Source of the DNA: a virus
Length of the DNA: 56,723 nucleotides
Reading direction: 5' to 3' (one strand)
IMG/VR virus record: IMGVR_UViG_3300037246_000975
Location: 1 to 56,723 of that record
A program made the translations under genes and the position numbers. Shown here one piece after another: positions 23,007 to 30,772 of this stretch. Within the stretch, counting starts at the first letter, position 1. Each line of letters starts with the position of its first letter. A model generated the notes under the pieces. It was not told where the DNA came from. It saw nothing but the letters and a program-made list of their open reading frames with translations, and searched no databases.

Positions 23007-23498
23007 CTACGCCAATTTCCCATCCTTAGTAAACTCGTAATCGTTTGCCTTAATACTCTCAATTATCTGCTCCTCACTTGCCAAATACTCATATCCTTTC
23101 TGGAGCATTATTCGGTAATCCTCTAAAATACTTAACCTGAATTCTTGCCGGATGTAATCGGCATCCTCACAATCTTCGTTATCTTCAGCAAGGTATGTAT
23201 GGTATTCGGCTAAAAACTCTGCGGCTGTTTTGAATGTTTCACAATCTTTTCCATGTTCTTTATGTATCTTTTTTGCTGTTTCGACTGCATCTATATCAAA
23301 ACTCCCGAGACAATAGCTCCCTCTATCTATATCGAATTCCGTAATCGTAATCCCGACGTTTTTAGCATCCTCAAAGGTATTTTCCCACCAGTCAGAGAAA
23401 AGGTTTATATCATACAAACCCTGCACGGCCTTTTCTTTTGCATCCTCCGACAATTCGTCAAAAGGATATACTGTTGTTTTCGTTACTTTGATTCTCAT
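23007..23498 (-). CDS. 163-residue hypothetical protein (common phage early type)
   Basis: ATG at 23498, overlapping the stop of 23495-23644. Begins MRIKVTKTTVYPFDELSEDA-KEKAV, a signature opening I associate with widespread uncharacterised phage proteins that have an alpha-helical, acidic body (EFLAEYHTYLAEDNEDCEDA). No enzymatic motif. Early-region location suggests host take-over or replication support. Confidence 0.68.
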   Translation of the reverse strand: MRIKVTKTTVYPFDELSEDAKEKAVQGLYDINLFSDWWENTFEDAKNVGITITEFDIDRGSYCLGSFDIDAVETAKKIHKEHGKDCETFKTAAEFLAEYHTYLAEDNEDCEDADYIRQEFRLSILEDYRIMLQKGYEYLASEEQIIESIKANDYEFTKDGKLA

Positions 23499-23644
23499 AA
23501 GTTTTTCCTCCTCTTATATTCTGCCGCCAGATTCTTTTTAACCTGCACAACAATCTTCTTCGCATTAGCCAGCCCTGCATTAGCCAACAGCTTATCCGTC
23601 AACGCCTTTGCCATATTATCAATATCAACTTTGGACAATTTCAT
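23495..23644 (-). CDS. 49-residue Ala/Lys-rich helical protein
   Basis: ATG at 23644 with AGGGGGTAGAAT upstream. Almost wholly helical (MAKALTDKLLANAGLANAKK) with a basic C-terminal tail (EYKRRKNL). Its stop overlaps the next ATG by 4 nt. Unknown function. Confidence 0.6.
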   Translation of the reverse strand: MKLSKVDIDNMAKALTDKLLANAGLANAKKIVVQVKKNLAAEYKRRKNL

Positions 23645-23654
23645 ATTCTACCCC

Positions 23655-23855
23655 CTAATAAGCAGAAATATAAATATCAGGACGGCTTGTTACGTTATAG
23701 ATATAACTACCACAACGAACTAACAAAGCTCTTTTTCCGTAAAATTTATTTTTCATGCCTCGAATACTGCCGGTATGGTGAAAGTTCGGTAGTCTGCCAC
23801 CAATAAGCCCAATTTGTTTCCCGTTTTCAACTTTAAGATATTTTACTCTTGCCAT
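23655..23855 (-). CDS. 66-residue basic beta protein
   Basis: From ATG 23855, preceded by TTCGGAGGCAAAA; longer in-frame starts upstream lie in the promoter region and are rejected. Strand-rich and basic (MARVKYLKVENGKQIGLIGG). It is the first gene after the promoter at 23898-23926. Unknown. Confidence 0.62.
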   Translation of the reverse strand: MARVKYLKVENGKQIGLIGGRLPNFHHTGSIRGMKNKFYGKRALLVRCGSYIYNVTSRPDIYISAY

Positions 23856-23897
23856 TTTTGCCTCCGAAAAAGTGAAAACCTCTATTTCACTATGCAA

Positions 23898-23926
23898 AGT
23901 ATAACACATCCCGCCTGACAATGCAA
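23898..23926 (-). promoter_or_regulatory. sigma70-type promoter
   Basis: TTGCAT (23926-23921), 17 nt, TATACT (23903-23898), 42 nt before the ATG at 23855. Good spacing, each box one or two bases off consensus. Confidence 0.65.
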
Positions 23927-23971
23927 GTACAAAATTATAAATTTTAGAAAATATCCACATTTTTATACAAT

Positions 23972-24003
23972 CCTCCGCAGTAATGCTTTTAATCCTGCGG
24001 AGG
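23972..24003. repeat. hairpin made of two inverted copies of the 9-mer
   Basis: CCTCCGCAG (23972-23980) and CTGCGGAGG (23995-24003) face each other across 14 nt, giving a perfect 9-bp stem. Confidence 0.75.
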
Positions 24004-24108
24004 TATATTCTGAAAACTTCCACACTTTTATCCATCACAAAACGAATAACTAATACAACCCCCACTATCTCTAAAACCCCCCAAAATCGCTATAAAAAAA
24101 CTTTTCCC

Positions 24109-24137
24109 TTGACTATCCTTTAGATATGTGATACAAT
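24109..24137 (+). promoter_or_regulatory. plus-strand promoter
   Basis: TTGACT (24109-24114), 17 nt, TACAAT (24132-24137), the same boxes as at 22139. It points through repeat island 3 and antisense into 24261-24428. Confidence 0.75.
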
Positions 24138-24170
24138 GAAAATGGAGTTTTTCTGACTACGCCGAAAACA

Positions 24171-24262
24171 TTATCGGTCGTAATAGTTATCGGACTGTCC
24201 TCCGCAGAACATTATAGGACTAATCCCCGTAGGTGTTTATCAGACTGCGTGAATTTCCACTC
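24171..24262 (+). repeat. TTATCGGAC repeat island 3
   Basis: TTATCGGTC (24171), TTATCGGAC (24187), TTATAGGAC (24212), TTATCAGAC (24237) and the 19-nt element ACTGCGTGAATTTCCACTC (24244-24262), which touches the stop codon of 24261-24428. A 9-mer copy sits at 24199-24207. Confidence 0.7.
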
Positions 24263-24428
24263 ACCATTTCAAAACCCGCCCTGACCGCCGAATCAATCCG
24301 TCTTGTTTTAACATGGCGTAGCATGTAATAAATTCAATGTGGTTTATCTCTCCGGTAGCATAAGCCCATCGTAAATCCTCTTCGGCCCGGCTAACGGTTC
24401 GCGGTCTACGTTTACTACCTTTACTCAT
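24261..24428 (-). CDS. 55-residue basic protein
   Basis: ATG at 24428 overlapping the stop of 24425-24661; GGAGG lies 11 nt upstream. Arg-rich N-terminus (MSKGSKRRPRTVSR) followed by a helical region (AEEDLRWAYATGEIN) with winged-helix flavour ending in LIRRSGRVLKW. Possible DNA-binding regulator of the neighbouring repeat island (inference). Confidence 0.6.
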   Translation of the reverse strand: MSKGSKRRPRTVSRAEEDLRWAYATGEINHIEFITCYAMLKQDGLIRRSGRVLKW

Positions 24429-24661
24429 AATTTTTTAGCCTCCTCTTTGATTTCAGTTTCTATCTTTTCCATATTTGCTAAAAGGGAACCTCGAACATCT
24501 GCGATGATGAGTCTGGTGGTATTATAATTCAAGGTAATTCCCGAGAGAGAAGTCTCCGAGTCATCAACAGTCAACCGTGCCCCATGACAATTACACATTT
24601 TATGGAATTTTGTCAGGTCTGCATATTGCTTGCTAAGCCTTTCAATTTTACTTACGTTCAT
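24425..24661 (-). CDS. 78-residue hypothetical protein
   Basis: ATG at 24661, GAAAGGAAAATT upstream. Two helices flank a strand pair (KIERLSKQYADLTKFHKMC, then LTVDDSETSLSGITLNY). The C-terminal helix is acidic (NMEKIETEIKEEAKKL). No known domain. Confidence 0.62.
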   Translation of the reverse strand: MNVSKIERLSKQYADLTKFHKMCNCHGARLTVDDSETSLSGITLNYNTTRLIIADVRGSLLANMEKIETEIKEEAKKL

Positions 24662-24672
24662 AATTTTCCTTT

Positions 24673-25584
24673 CTAAAGAATAGGGTAGCTTCTTATTTCG
24701 ATTTTCGGACTTACATATCCCTTATCCCCTATGCGTTGCTCGTAGAATGGCCAAATCACTATCTTCGCTGTCATAAAAGCCCTCGCTGGATAGCAGGAGT
24801 TTGACTCATAGGTTCCCCTCCCAATAGAATGACTATCAAGCCAACACCCGGGGTTAAGAGCAAAACGGTGTCGCCACAGTAACTCTGCGGGCAATTCTCC
24901 TCTTGTAGGAACACTCGCTGCTGGTTGGGGGGGTAACACACAAAAGGTGTGAGTATGACCACTAATACAAACATCGGCACATATCCACTCATCCAACATC
25001 GCTTTTAGCTTCATAGGCTCTGCTCCTGCACTCCTACCAGAACCATAACCGTGCCGGGCCACAACGGTAACAACTGAGCTATTCTTCCCATCCCCTCTAA
25101 CAAATCTAAATCGAATCAAGACTTCATCTGATAAATCCGGTATATCAAGTTTAGAGCATAACTCAGTTTGAATATCCTGATTAACCCGCTTACGAATAGT
25201 TTTTTCGTGGCCACCTTCAAGTGCCCCTATAATTAGATGTCTTATTGGGGCGAGGATTTCTGCCAACCTGTCAGCCTCCTGTGTCGTCATATTAGACAAC
25301 TTATCTTTTACATCTGCTACATTTCCGGCCAAAAGCCAATCCGCCATATCGGAGAAATCAAATCTCCTTACATCATTTGGATTAACGGCATTCAAAACAT
25401 CTCCTCCAAGCAAAACCCGAACGTGCCGCCCTTCCATTTCGTCTCGTTTCTTTATTTCAGCCACTTCTTTTTTCAAAGCCAACTCGTTGCAGTTATATTT
25501 CCCACAATGTATATCCCACAACGGGAAAATCTCCCCTCGATCCCCACGACCACTGCATTTAATCTCAACATCTAATAGCTTCAT
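24673..25584 (-). CDS. calcineurin-like metallophosphoesterase
   Basis: 303 residues, ATG at 25584 overlapping the previous stop. The five metal-binding blocks are visible: DxH in WDIHCG (D24, H26), LGGDVLN (60-65), a GGHE in place of GNHE (124-127), VARHGYG (about 176-182) and SGHTHTF (208-214). Such enzymes hydrolyse phosphodiesters of nucleotides or nucleic acids with two metal ions; the sub-family here is not identifiable by eye. Next to HD phosphohydrolase and dNTP pyrophosphohydrolase genes, a role in nucleotide turnover or DNA processing is plausible. Confidence 0.87.
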   Translation of the reverse strand: MKLLDVEIKCSGRGDRGEIFPLWDIHCGKYNCNELALKKEVAEIKKRDEMEGRHVRVLLGGDVLNAVNPNDVRRFDFSDMADWLLAGNVADVKDKLSNMTTQEADRLAEILAPIRHLIIGALEGGHEKTIRKRVNQDIQTELCSKLDIPDLSDEVLIRFRFVRGDGKNSSVVTVVARHGYGSGRSAGAEPMKLKAMLDEWICADVCISGHTHTFCVLPPQPAASVPTRGELPAELLWRHRFALNPGCWLDSHSIGRGTYESNSCYPARAFMTAKIVIWPFYEQRIGDKGYVSPKIEIRSYPIL

Positions 25585-26162
25585 ACCTTCATCCTTTCAA
25601 GATTCAGCATTCTATACATAGCCAAAAATATTTCTTCCGCAGGCTCAGGGAGCCAAGGAATTATGATCTCTTCTACAGGATTACTGGCATCCACTATCCA
25701 GTCAAAACCAGGAGGCATTTCTGGCATCAAATCTCGAATCTCTGTAGCCATCATCCGAATGTCAGCCTCCTTAACCTCCACAGAATAGGTTAAGTCAACT
25801 CCTAACGCTAAACCAATTATCGGTTGGATTTCTCGTTCAAAACCTCCAACTGTTTGAAAATATCCCGTAGTAGGGTCTTTTACCCAAAGGAGTCTTTTCC
25901 AAGGTTTAGCTATATCGCCGATATATGTCTCATCCGCATCGTGGAGCAACTTCGCCAGCGGATCGCCGGGCAAATCCTCATTCATCGCCATCAGCACACA
26001 ATGCTGAGCAACGGAGTAAAACTGCCGAGTATGCCCCGTATATCTACATTGGTACGCCAACGAATGAGCAATGTCCTCTATACAGACCATTTCGGGTTTA
26101 GGATTTAACAAATCGAAACTCTTCCCGGCGTAAGTTGCAACATGATTAATGCTATTGTTCAT
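25581..26162 (-). CDS. HD-domain phosphohydrolase (YfbR-like)
   Basis: 193 residues. The HD signature is complete: H54 in YSVAQHCVLMA, H74-D75 in KLLHDADETYIGDIAKP, plus helices holding the second metal face. This matches phage relatives of the YfbR 5'-deoxynucleotidase group, which remove phosphate from deoxynucleotides (some act on dATP). It overlaps both neighbours and forms a nucleotide-pool unit with 26424-27098. Whether it is a monophosphatase or triphosphatase cannot be told. Confidence 0.9.
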   Translation of the reverse strand: MNNSINHVATYAGKSFDLLNPKPEMVCIEDIAHSLAYQCRYTGHTRQFYSVAQHCVLMAMNEDLPGDPLAKLLHDADETYIGDIAKPWKRLLWVKDPTTGYFQTVGGFEREIQPIIGLALGVDLTYSVEVKEADIRMMATEIRDLMPEMPPGFDWIVDASNPVEEIIIPWLPEPAEEIFLAMYRMLNLERMKV

Positions 26163-26427
26163 TCCGTTCCTTTCGTATATACCAAATCAACATTCCTAAC
26201 CAGATTGTATTCACCGCTACCACGCCTAAACCTCCTGCAAAACTCACCCATTGTCCGAGATGTGGATAATAATGGATGTTCCAGTAGCCCCAAGCCGTAA
26301 AGTAGGCTATGTGCACGAAGCTCAAACCCCGAACCTTCTTGTCTTTATAGAGTTTTATACAAATGAGCATAATAAACAAGCCGCCTAAAAGCTCGAACAA
26401 GCCATTAACTTTATCTTGCCACATCAT
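26152..26427 (-). CDS. 91-residue membrane protein with three segments
   Basis: Begins with two Met codons behind GAGGTGA, overlapping the previous stop. Hydrophobic segments at about 9-27, 36-52 and 60-84, short basic loops and a charged tail (RKERNEQ). The arrangement resembles small PQ-loop or SWEET-type half-transporters, but also anti-holin-like proteins. Function not assigned. Confidence 0.65.
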   Translation of the reverse strand: MMWQDKVNGLFELLGGLFIMLICIKLYKDKKVRGLSFVHIAYFTAWGYWNIHYYPHLGQWVSFAGGLGVVAVNTIWLGMLIWYIRKERNEQ

Positions 26428-27098
26428 TCACCTCGTTCAAGGTCTTTGTTCGTTTCCAGATAAGGCACAACACAATCTGGATATTTCTTAATAATCTCTT
26501 TGGCTTTCAGATTGAAATGTTTCTTGTAGAGCTTATTAGGATTCCGCAACGGTCTATCATCTACCCAATTCCCCATTAGCATTGAATCCCGAAGTGTCAC
26601 CAAAGTCGTTATTGCTTTTGTGACGTGGGACATACCGCTATCGGAGTCTATATCTTCCCCCTCAAACCAATCCATAAGATGCCCCATAGCCGCATCATAA
26701 TACACAGTAGCACTAACCCCCATCGCCCGATAGTTATGCCGCCCATATTTTCTCGCCCCCTCCAGCATCCCTAATCCCATCTCAAACAACACCGCACAAG
26801 ACAGTGTGGACACCGGAGCCTTTTTCATCCCAATTATATCCTTCGGATTCGTCTCTTTAGACTCCTCCACAGGTGTTTCTACCTCACATTTCTCTGCGGA
26901 GGTTTTTGCTTCATATAACGCAGCCGCCGCTTCAGCCTCTTTCTCGGTGTTATATCTGTAAACCGTCCCACCGGTTCCATCCGGCTGAATATATCCAGTC
27001 ATGGCATTTGTCTCGCCTACAATATCCGCTATCCATTGGTTAAAATATTCAGGATCGCTGTAAAAATGTTTTCGCACTCTCGTTATTTCTTGTGTCAT
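26424..27098 (-). CDS. dATP/dGTP pyrophosphohydrolase-like (DUF5664)
   Basis: 224 residues. Residues 84-190 (NPKDIIGMKKAPVSTL, EMGLGMLEGARKYGRHNYR, YYDAAMGHLMDWFEGED) match the all-helical phage family known as dATP/dGTP diphosphohydrolase N-terminal domain (DUF5664), with the acidic/His helices that bind metal. The first 70 residues are an extra acidic domain. It probably shifts host dNTP pools towards phage needs, together with the adjacent HD phosphohydrolase. It overlaps its upstream neighbour by 4 nt. Confidence 0.78.
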   Translation of the reverse strand: MTQEITRVRKHFYSDPEYFNQWIADIVGETNAMTGYIQPDGTGGTVYRYNTEKEAEAAAALYEAKTSAEKCEVETPVEESKETNPKDIIGMKKAPVSTLSCAVLFEMGLGMLEGARKYGRHNYRAMGVSATVYYDAAMGHLMDWFEGEDIDSDSGMSHVTKAITTLVTLRDSMLMGNWVDDRPLRNPNKLYKKHFNLKAKEIIKKYPDCVVPYLETNKDLERGE

Positions 27099-27553
27099 TT
27101 CAGTTCTTCCTTTCCTAATAAAACTTTACCTGTTAATTTCGGGATCTCAAGATAATAACATACAAAACCAGGTGCTTCATATTTACGGAAGATACCTACA
27201 CCCTCAATCCTGCCCAGCTTCTTCGCCTTCAATATAGTCTCGGGCAGATACACCTTGAATCCTTTTTGCATCCTATAAAGCGGAACCGACCCGAGCCATA
27301 TAATAGGCTGCTTATCCATTTCCTTTATCATACACGCCGTCTTAAAAGTCGTGTCCCACCAATTTGGGTGTACCACAGTTACAAACAAAAAGCCATTAAA
27401 ACCAACATATTGTTGCCTGACAAGAATAGGCTGGTCATTCAAGAAAAGCCTCTTTGCCAATATATAGTGGCCCCTTGGTTTCCCTTGTGAGAAATGAGGA
27501 CAAATCGAAATAGGTATCCTAACAGCTTCCATATCATTTTTGAATGAGTACAT
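27095..27553 (-). CDS. hypothetical protein (start uncertain)
   Basis: 152 residues from the ATG at 27553. A GTG at 27652 would give 185 residues but runs through 27534-27698. The sequence is strand-rich with aromatic residues (RGHYILAKRLFLNDQPILVR, FLFVTVVHPNWW) and looks like a compact enzyme or binding domain. None of the possible starts has a strong ribosome site. Family unknown. Confidence 0.55.
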   Translation of the reverse strand: MYSFKNDMEAVRIPISICPHFSQGKPRGHYILAKRLFLNDQPILVRQQYVGFNGFLFVTVVHPNWWDTTFKTACMIKEMDKQPIIWLGSVPLYRMQKGFKVYLPETILKAKKLGRIEGVGIFRKYEAPGFVCYYLEIPKLTGKVLLGKEELK

Positions 27554-27698
27554 CTTTTTTGGGGGCAATATGTTTGGCAGTTTTTCGTAACCTTTGCTCG
27601 GATATATTATCGTTTGGTTTAGTATCCCACAGAAGTTTAATTTGGTTGTCACTGAAATTATACTCTTTTAGTATATCTGAAAATCTTTTTTTGGTCAT
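27534..27698 (-). CDS. 54-residue basic protein
   Basis: ATG at 27698 with AAAGGAAATACTA upstream. Helical and Lys-rich (KRFSDILKEYNFSDNQIKLL, ISEQRLRKTAKHIAPKK), with a helix-turn-helix look. It overlaps the possible N-terminal extension of the next gene in a different frame; the ribosome site favours this frame. Confidence 0.55.
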   Translation of the reverse strand: MTKKRFSDILKEYNFSDNQIKLLWDTKPNDNISEQRLRKTAKHIAPKKDVLIQK

Positions 27699-27921
27699 TA
27701 GTATTTCCTTTATAATCCAAATAATAACTGAAATGCTGACAGGCAGTTGGTCTGCAACAACCGTGTCCGGTAATCAAAGCCCACGCAGGGTTATATTTCA
27801 CCTTTCATCCGCATTGTCAGGCTACCACGTCACCGCCAGCATTATTCACTTTTCAAAAAGCCAGTGACGAATCACACGCCCTTAAAACCGACTATAACGG
27901 CTGGCCACACACGTGTCTTGC
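27699..27921. other. gene-free gap
   Basis: No convincing frame. A GTGA-TTCG-TCAC hairpin (minus strand, about 27865) and one TTACCGGAC variant of the repeat family (minus strand, 27773-27765) are the only features seen. Confidence 0.4.
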
Positions 27922-28458
27922 TTACGCAGTTGGTACTTCGGCTGGAACTTCTGCCGATGCTTCAATCGGAGCCGGGTCAGGATTCTCAGTCTGACCCTCA
28001 ACCGGTTCTGCGGAGGTCTCGGTGGTCGTGTTGATAACTTCTCGGATGTAGCAGTTGGTGAAATCCTTTTTGTACTTGTCGCTAAAGGACGTGCTGACCT
28101 TGACTCGGAGAACCATGTTGATAGATGCTTCAAGAACCTCAAAAGCCTCTTTAAGATCATCCAAAAGAGGATTTCCCGAAAGTATCCTTGCGTCGCCTTT
28201 CAGAATTCCATAAGCTGACGACCTGTAAAAATTAACAAGGAATTCCTTGCCGTTGAGTTTCTCGTCTTGGACATCCTCGATTCGGCCTGTGAGTTTGTAC
28301 CAAGCAGTCTTAACCCCGTCTTTCACTTTTTGGCCAGAATCAAACTTGACGATGGATACAATATAGTCCCCATCTGGCGGCATCCAATTACTGTAAACCT
28401 CTGACTCCTTGAACGCCTGATTATGCTCTGCGAGCAACTGTTCAAATGCTAAGTCCAT
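27922..28458 (-). CDS. probable ssDNA-binding / OB-fold partner (DUF669-like)
   Basis: 178 residues from the ATG at 28458 (TTAGGAGAACGACT upstream). Core of strands (PPDGDYIVSIVKFDSGQKV, WYKLTGRIEDV, GKEFLVNFYRSS) like the DUF669-type OB proteins that commonly follow the phage AAA_24 ATPase. The C-terminal 40 residues are acidic, Pro/Glu-rich and disordered, as in single-strand-binding proteins. A role in covering ssDNA during replication or recombination is likely. Confidence 0.65.
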   Translation of the reverse strand: MDLAFEQLLAEHNQAFKESEVYSNWMPPDGDYIVSIVKFDSGQKVKDGVKTAWYKLTGRIEDVQDEKLNGKEFLVNFYRSSAYGILKGDARILSGNPLLDDLKEAFEVLEASINMVLRVKVSTSFSDKYKKDFTNCYIREVINTTTETSAEPVEGQTENPDPAPIEASAEVPAEVPTA

Positions 28459-28483
28459 AGTCGTTCTCCTAAAAAATATGTTT

Positions 28484-29455
28484 CTATTGTTTTTTTGCCG
28501 CTTCAATGGCGGTATTATAATTCTTAACAAACACATCCCACGCATTGACAAGAGGGATTTCAAATTTCCGGCACATCCCTGGAACACCCCTGGTTTTTCC
28601 TTGTCGTTCTTCAGTTGTAATAGAATTAAGATAAAAGGTGGGGACGATTGTCTCCTTCACTTGTTTAATGATTTGGCCATTGCCAAGTTTCTTTGCAACA
28701 GTTTCCTTAGCCGTCTTACTAAGATAGTAAATCGTCAGCTTAAAATCGCTACTATTGACAATTTGAGCCGCCATAGTTGGAAACACGGAATCTCGAACAA
28801 CAGTTCTCTCTTTATGGGTCGCTGGATTAGTCTCTGTCTTTGTAATCATGTGTCCTACACAAGACCACACAAATCCAGCCTCTTGCAATTCTCGCAGCCT
28901 TGACCAGCACCGCTCCCGAATCATAGCCCACCCTTTCCCCTGACTCCCGAACTCTGTAATATCATCACAGCCTTTTTCTGTTTGTAATCGAAGTTTAATC
29001 ATTCCAATCCATTCATCTGTGGTATCAATAGAGATTCTACGAACCACGTGCTTCCCCGCCTTACCCTCGTCTATGAGTTTTTTGGTGACTTGCATATAAT
29101 GTTCATAATTTAGAATAGGAACTCGCATTGCTCTTGTTCCTACAACACTTTCTGCACTCCTGTCAAAATCCAGAATCATGCTATCAGGAATACTTGACTC
29201 AAAAGTGGTTTTGCCTTCACCACTTGGCCCGACAATATACAAATTCAAATCCTCCGCAGGCTTAGGGTTATAGCCGGTTTGGACTCCAAGTTTGGCCCAG
29301 TCGGTGGGGATAACCGGCACAGTATTAGGAGTCGCAGGCAACACAACATTCCCCTGTGGAGGTTTAGCTTTCACCGGAGCCGAGGCAGGAGGCATTACTC
29401 TTACTGGTATCTGTGGGGCTTTTTTTGGTTGCTCTGGAATAATTAAACTTGTCAT
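28484..29455 (-). CDS. RecA-like phage nucleotide-binding ATPase (AAA_24)
   Basis: 323 residues. Residues 1-70 are Pro-rich and probably disordered. Walker A GPSGEGKTT is at 76-84, with MILDFDRSAES about 15 residues further on (MILDFDRSAES), RRISIDTTDEW as Walker B, and a final GCSH-like sensor (WSCVGHMITK). This is the phage AAA_24 type thought to act in recombination or as a Sak4-like annealase partner. It is directly followed by the OB-like gene, the usual pairing. Confidence 0.85.
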   Translation of the reverse strand: MTSLIIPEQPKKAPQIPVRVMPPASAPVKAKPPQGNVVLPATPNTVPVIPTDWAKLGVQTGYNPKPAEDLNLYIVGPSGEGKTTFESSIPDSMILDFDRSAESVVGTRAMRVPILNYEHYMQVTKKLIDEGKAGKHVVRRISIDTTDEWIGMIKLRLQTEKGCDDITEFGSQGKGWAMIRERCWSRLRELQEAGFVWSCVGHMITKTETNPATHKERTVVRDSVFPTMAAQIVNSSDFKLTIYYLSKTAKETVAKKLGNGQIIKQVKETIVPTFYLNSITTEERQGKTRGVPGMCRKFEIPLVNAWDVFVKNYNTAIEAAKKQ

Positions 29456-29757
29456 AGTTTCTCCTTAATGTTAAAAAGGAATTTAGCTTTTTCAAGGAAA
29501 ACTGCTGTGTTATGGGTACAATCACAGCCGGGGCCAGTAAGACAATACACTCGTATTTGGCTTTTTTGGCCGTTACGCATATCTTCGATGCAAATCATAT
29601 CAGTTCCATACCGATTCTCAAATATATCCCCGTGCTCCCACTTATGTTGAGGTGGAGTCTCTAAATCTTTTTGGGTTTCCTCCAGTCTGGATAAAAGTTC
29701 ATTCCCGCTGGTAATCACCTTTTTGAGACTACTGATTGAAGATTGTAACTCAGTCAT
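29452..29757 (-). CDS. hypothetical coiled-coil protein with Cys tail
   Basis: 101 residues. N-terminal 35 residues form a coiled-coil (SSLKKVITSGNELLSRLEET). The rest is a small domain with CLTGPGCDCTH. It overlaps its neighbours on both sides. Unknown function. Confidence 0.6.
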   Translation of the reverse strand: MTELQSSISSLKKVITSGNELLSRLEETQKDLETPPQHKWEHGDIFENRYGTDMICIEDMRNGQKSQIRVYCLTGPGCDCTHNTAVFLEKAKFLFNIKEKL

Positions 29758-29917
29758 AATTTTTCCCTTCTAATTTTTCTGCATCTTCAATGGCTTTCTC
29801 CGACGTACAACGTAACTCGTGGCAACTACGATTGTGACTGGCTACACCAAACCAATATGTCCTGCCATTACAACCTTGATAAGCCAAAGCAACCGGGCCT
29901 TTAATCACATTAAACAT
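29750..29917 (-). CDS. 55-residue hypothetical protein
   Basis: ATG at 29917, overlapping the lipoprotein stop (AATGTTTAA). Three Cys and several His (YQGCNGRTYWF, HNRSCHELRC). Overlaps the next ATG by 8 nt. Small strand-rich protein of unknown role. Confidence 0.58.
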   Translation of the reverse strand: MFNVIKGPVALAYQGCNGRTYWFGVASHNRSCHELRCTSEKAIEDAEKLEGKNYD

Positions 29918-30338
29918 TTTTTGCCTCTAATTCTTCGATTCTTTTCTTGTCTTTAGGACGCTGGCGATATGCTCCTCCTAATAATGTTCCAAGCGTACCG
30001 CCGAACAACATAGGAAGAGCTAAACCGACTGGGCCTTGTGGGGAAAACAAAGTTGTCTTAATCTCTTCCCCACCTAATATCCCAAGATTCGTTATATTTT
30101 TGTAGTATCCCCCTTTGATTTTCTCAATCGTAATCTTGAAATCAATAGCCGACCCGACTCGTTTAGCGTCAAATAGAGTTGTATATGGCATGAGCAATTT
30201 CGGTTCGACACCTGCCCACTCTGCCGCTTCCTCGTTCACATAGGTAGGGGTAATCACATCCTGAAAAGCGGAGCAACCAAACATCACCGCTAAAGCCATC
30301 ACCATCAGAACAGTCAGTGTTTTTTGTTTCTTGTTCAT
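29910..30338 (-). CDS. predicted lipoprotein
   Basis: 142 residues. The N-terminus MNKKQKTLTVLMVMALAVMFGCSA has a basic n-region, a hydrophobic core and a Cys after Gly, consistent with a lipoprotein signal, though the -3 residue is not canonical. A later hydrophobic Gly-rich patch (LALPMLFGGTLGTLLGG) lies near residues 105-125. Phage lipoproteins may block superinfection or act as outer spanins; neither can be decided. Its presence suggests a cell envelope able to handle lipoproteins. Confidence 0.68.
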   Translation of the reverse strand: MNKKQKTLTVLMVMALAVMFGCSAFQDVITPTYVNEEAAEWAGVEPKLLMPYTTLFDAKRVGSAIDFKITIEKIKGGYYKNITNLGILGGEEIKTTLFSPQGPVGLALPMLFGGTLGTLLGGAYRQRPKDKKRIEELEAKNV

Positions 30339-30544
30339 TTTATCTCCTCAAACCCAAAAATCTTTGAAATTGATTCTGCTGATTCTGTAACAAGGTATAC
30401 CATACTTAGGGTAGTTACTCTTGTCCGAGCAGAGTTTTTATCGTCGGCGGGAATGTCAACAATGTCTTTTAGACTCTCAGTAGCAGGATTAATATAAACC
30501 GCACCACCCCCCGCCCAAGCTGTTAATTTTATCATTTTATTCAT
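30335..30544 (-). CDS. 69-residue protein (possible FlbD-like small fold)
   Basis: ATG at 30544, AAAGGTAG upstream. The pattern MIKLTAWAGGGAVYINP, IVDIPADD, VTTLSMVYLVTESAESI resembles FlbD-type small beta proteins sometimes seen in phages. Low certainty. Overlaps the lipoprotein start. Confidence 0.55.
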   Translation of the reverse strand: MNKMIKLTAWAGGGAVYINPATESLKDIVDIPADDKNSARTRVTTLSMVYLVTESAESISKIFGFEEIK

Positions 30545-30687
30545 TTTCTACCTTTCATTTTTTGTAGAATTTTCCACATATAACCCGGACGGTATCCACA
30601 CAGACGACACCTTATGTATTTTCTTTCGCCAGGATAATGTTTGAACCAATGCTGCCCAAACGTAATTATCCAACACAAGCATTTCAT
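30541..30687 (-). CDS. 48-residue Cys-containing basic protein
   Basis: ATG at 30687 with GTGGAGTATAAGAAA upstream. CLC near the N-terminus and CRLCGYRPGY later could hold a zinc ion; basic C-terminus (QKMKGRK). Stop overlaps next start. Confidence 0.55.
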   Translation of the reverse strand: MKCLCWIITFGQHWFKHYPGERKYIRCRLCGYRPGYMWKILQKMKGRK

Positions 30688-30691
30688 TTTC

Positions 30692-30772
30692 TTATACTCC
30701 ACAGGAGAATAGGATACAGAGAATAATCGTAAGAATTATCCCAATTAAAAAACTTTTTTCTTGGAAATCCAT
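30692..30772 (-). CDS. 26-residue membrane peptide
   Basis: ATG at 30772 overlaps the stop of the SMC-like gene (TGATGG) and sits 6 nt behind GGGGAGG. Residues 8-24 (FLIGIILTIILCILFSCGV) span a membrane and end in Cys-Gly-Val. A tiny membrane toxin, lysis or spanin-like peptide is possible. Confidence 0.5.
   Translation of the reverse strand: MDFQEKSFLIGIILTIILCILFSCGV

Noticed and set aside
23856-24065. N-terminal extension of 23655-23855 to 136 residues
   Set aside because: It would run through the promoter at 23898-23926; the internal ATG has a strong ribosome site.
24673-27098. 2-aminoadenine (Z) genome pathway
   Set aside because: HD phosphohydrolase, pyrophosphohydrolase and polymerase are present but no adenylosuccinate-synthetase-like PurZ was found.
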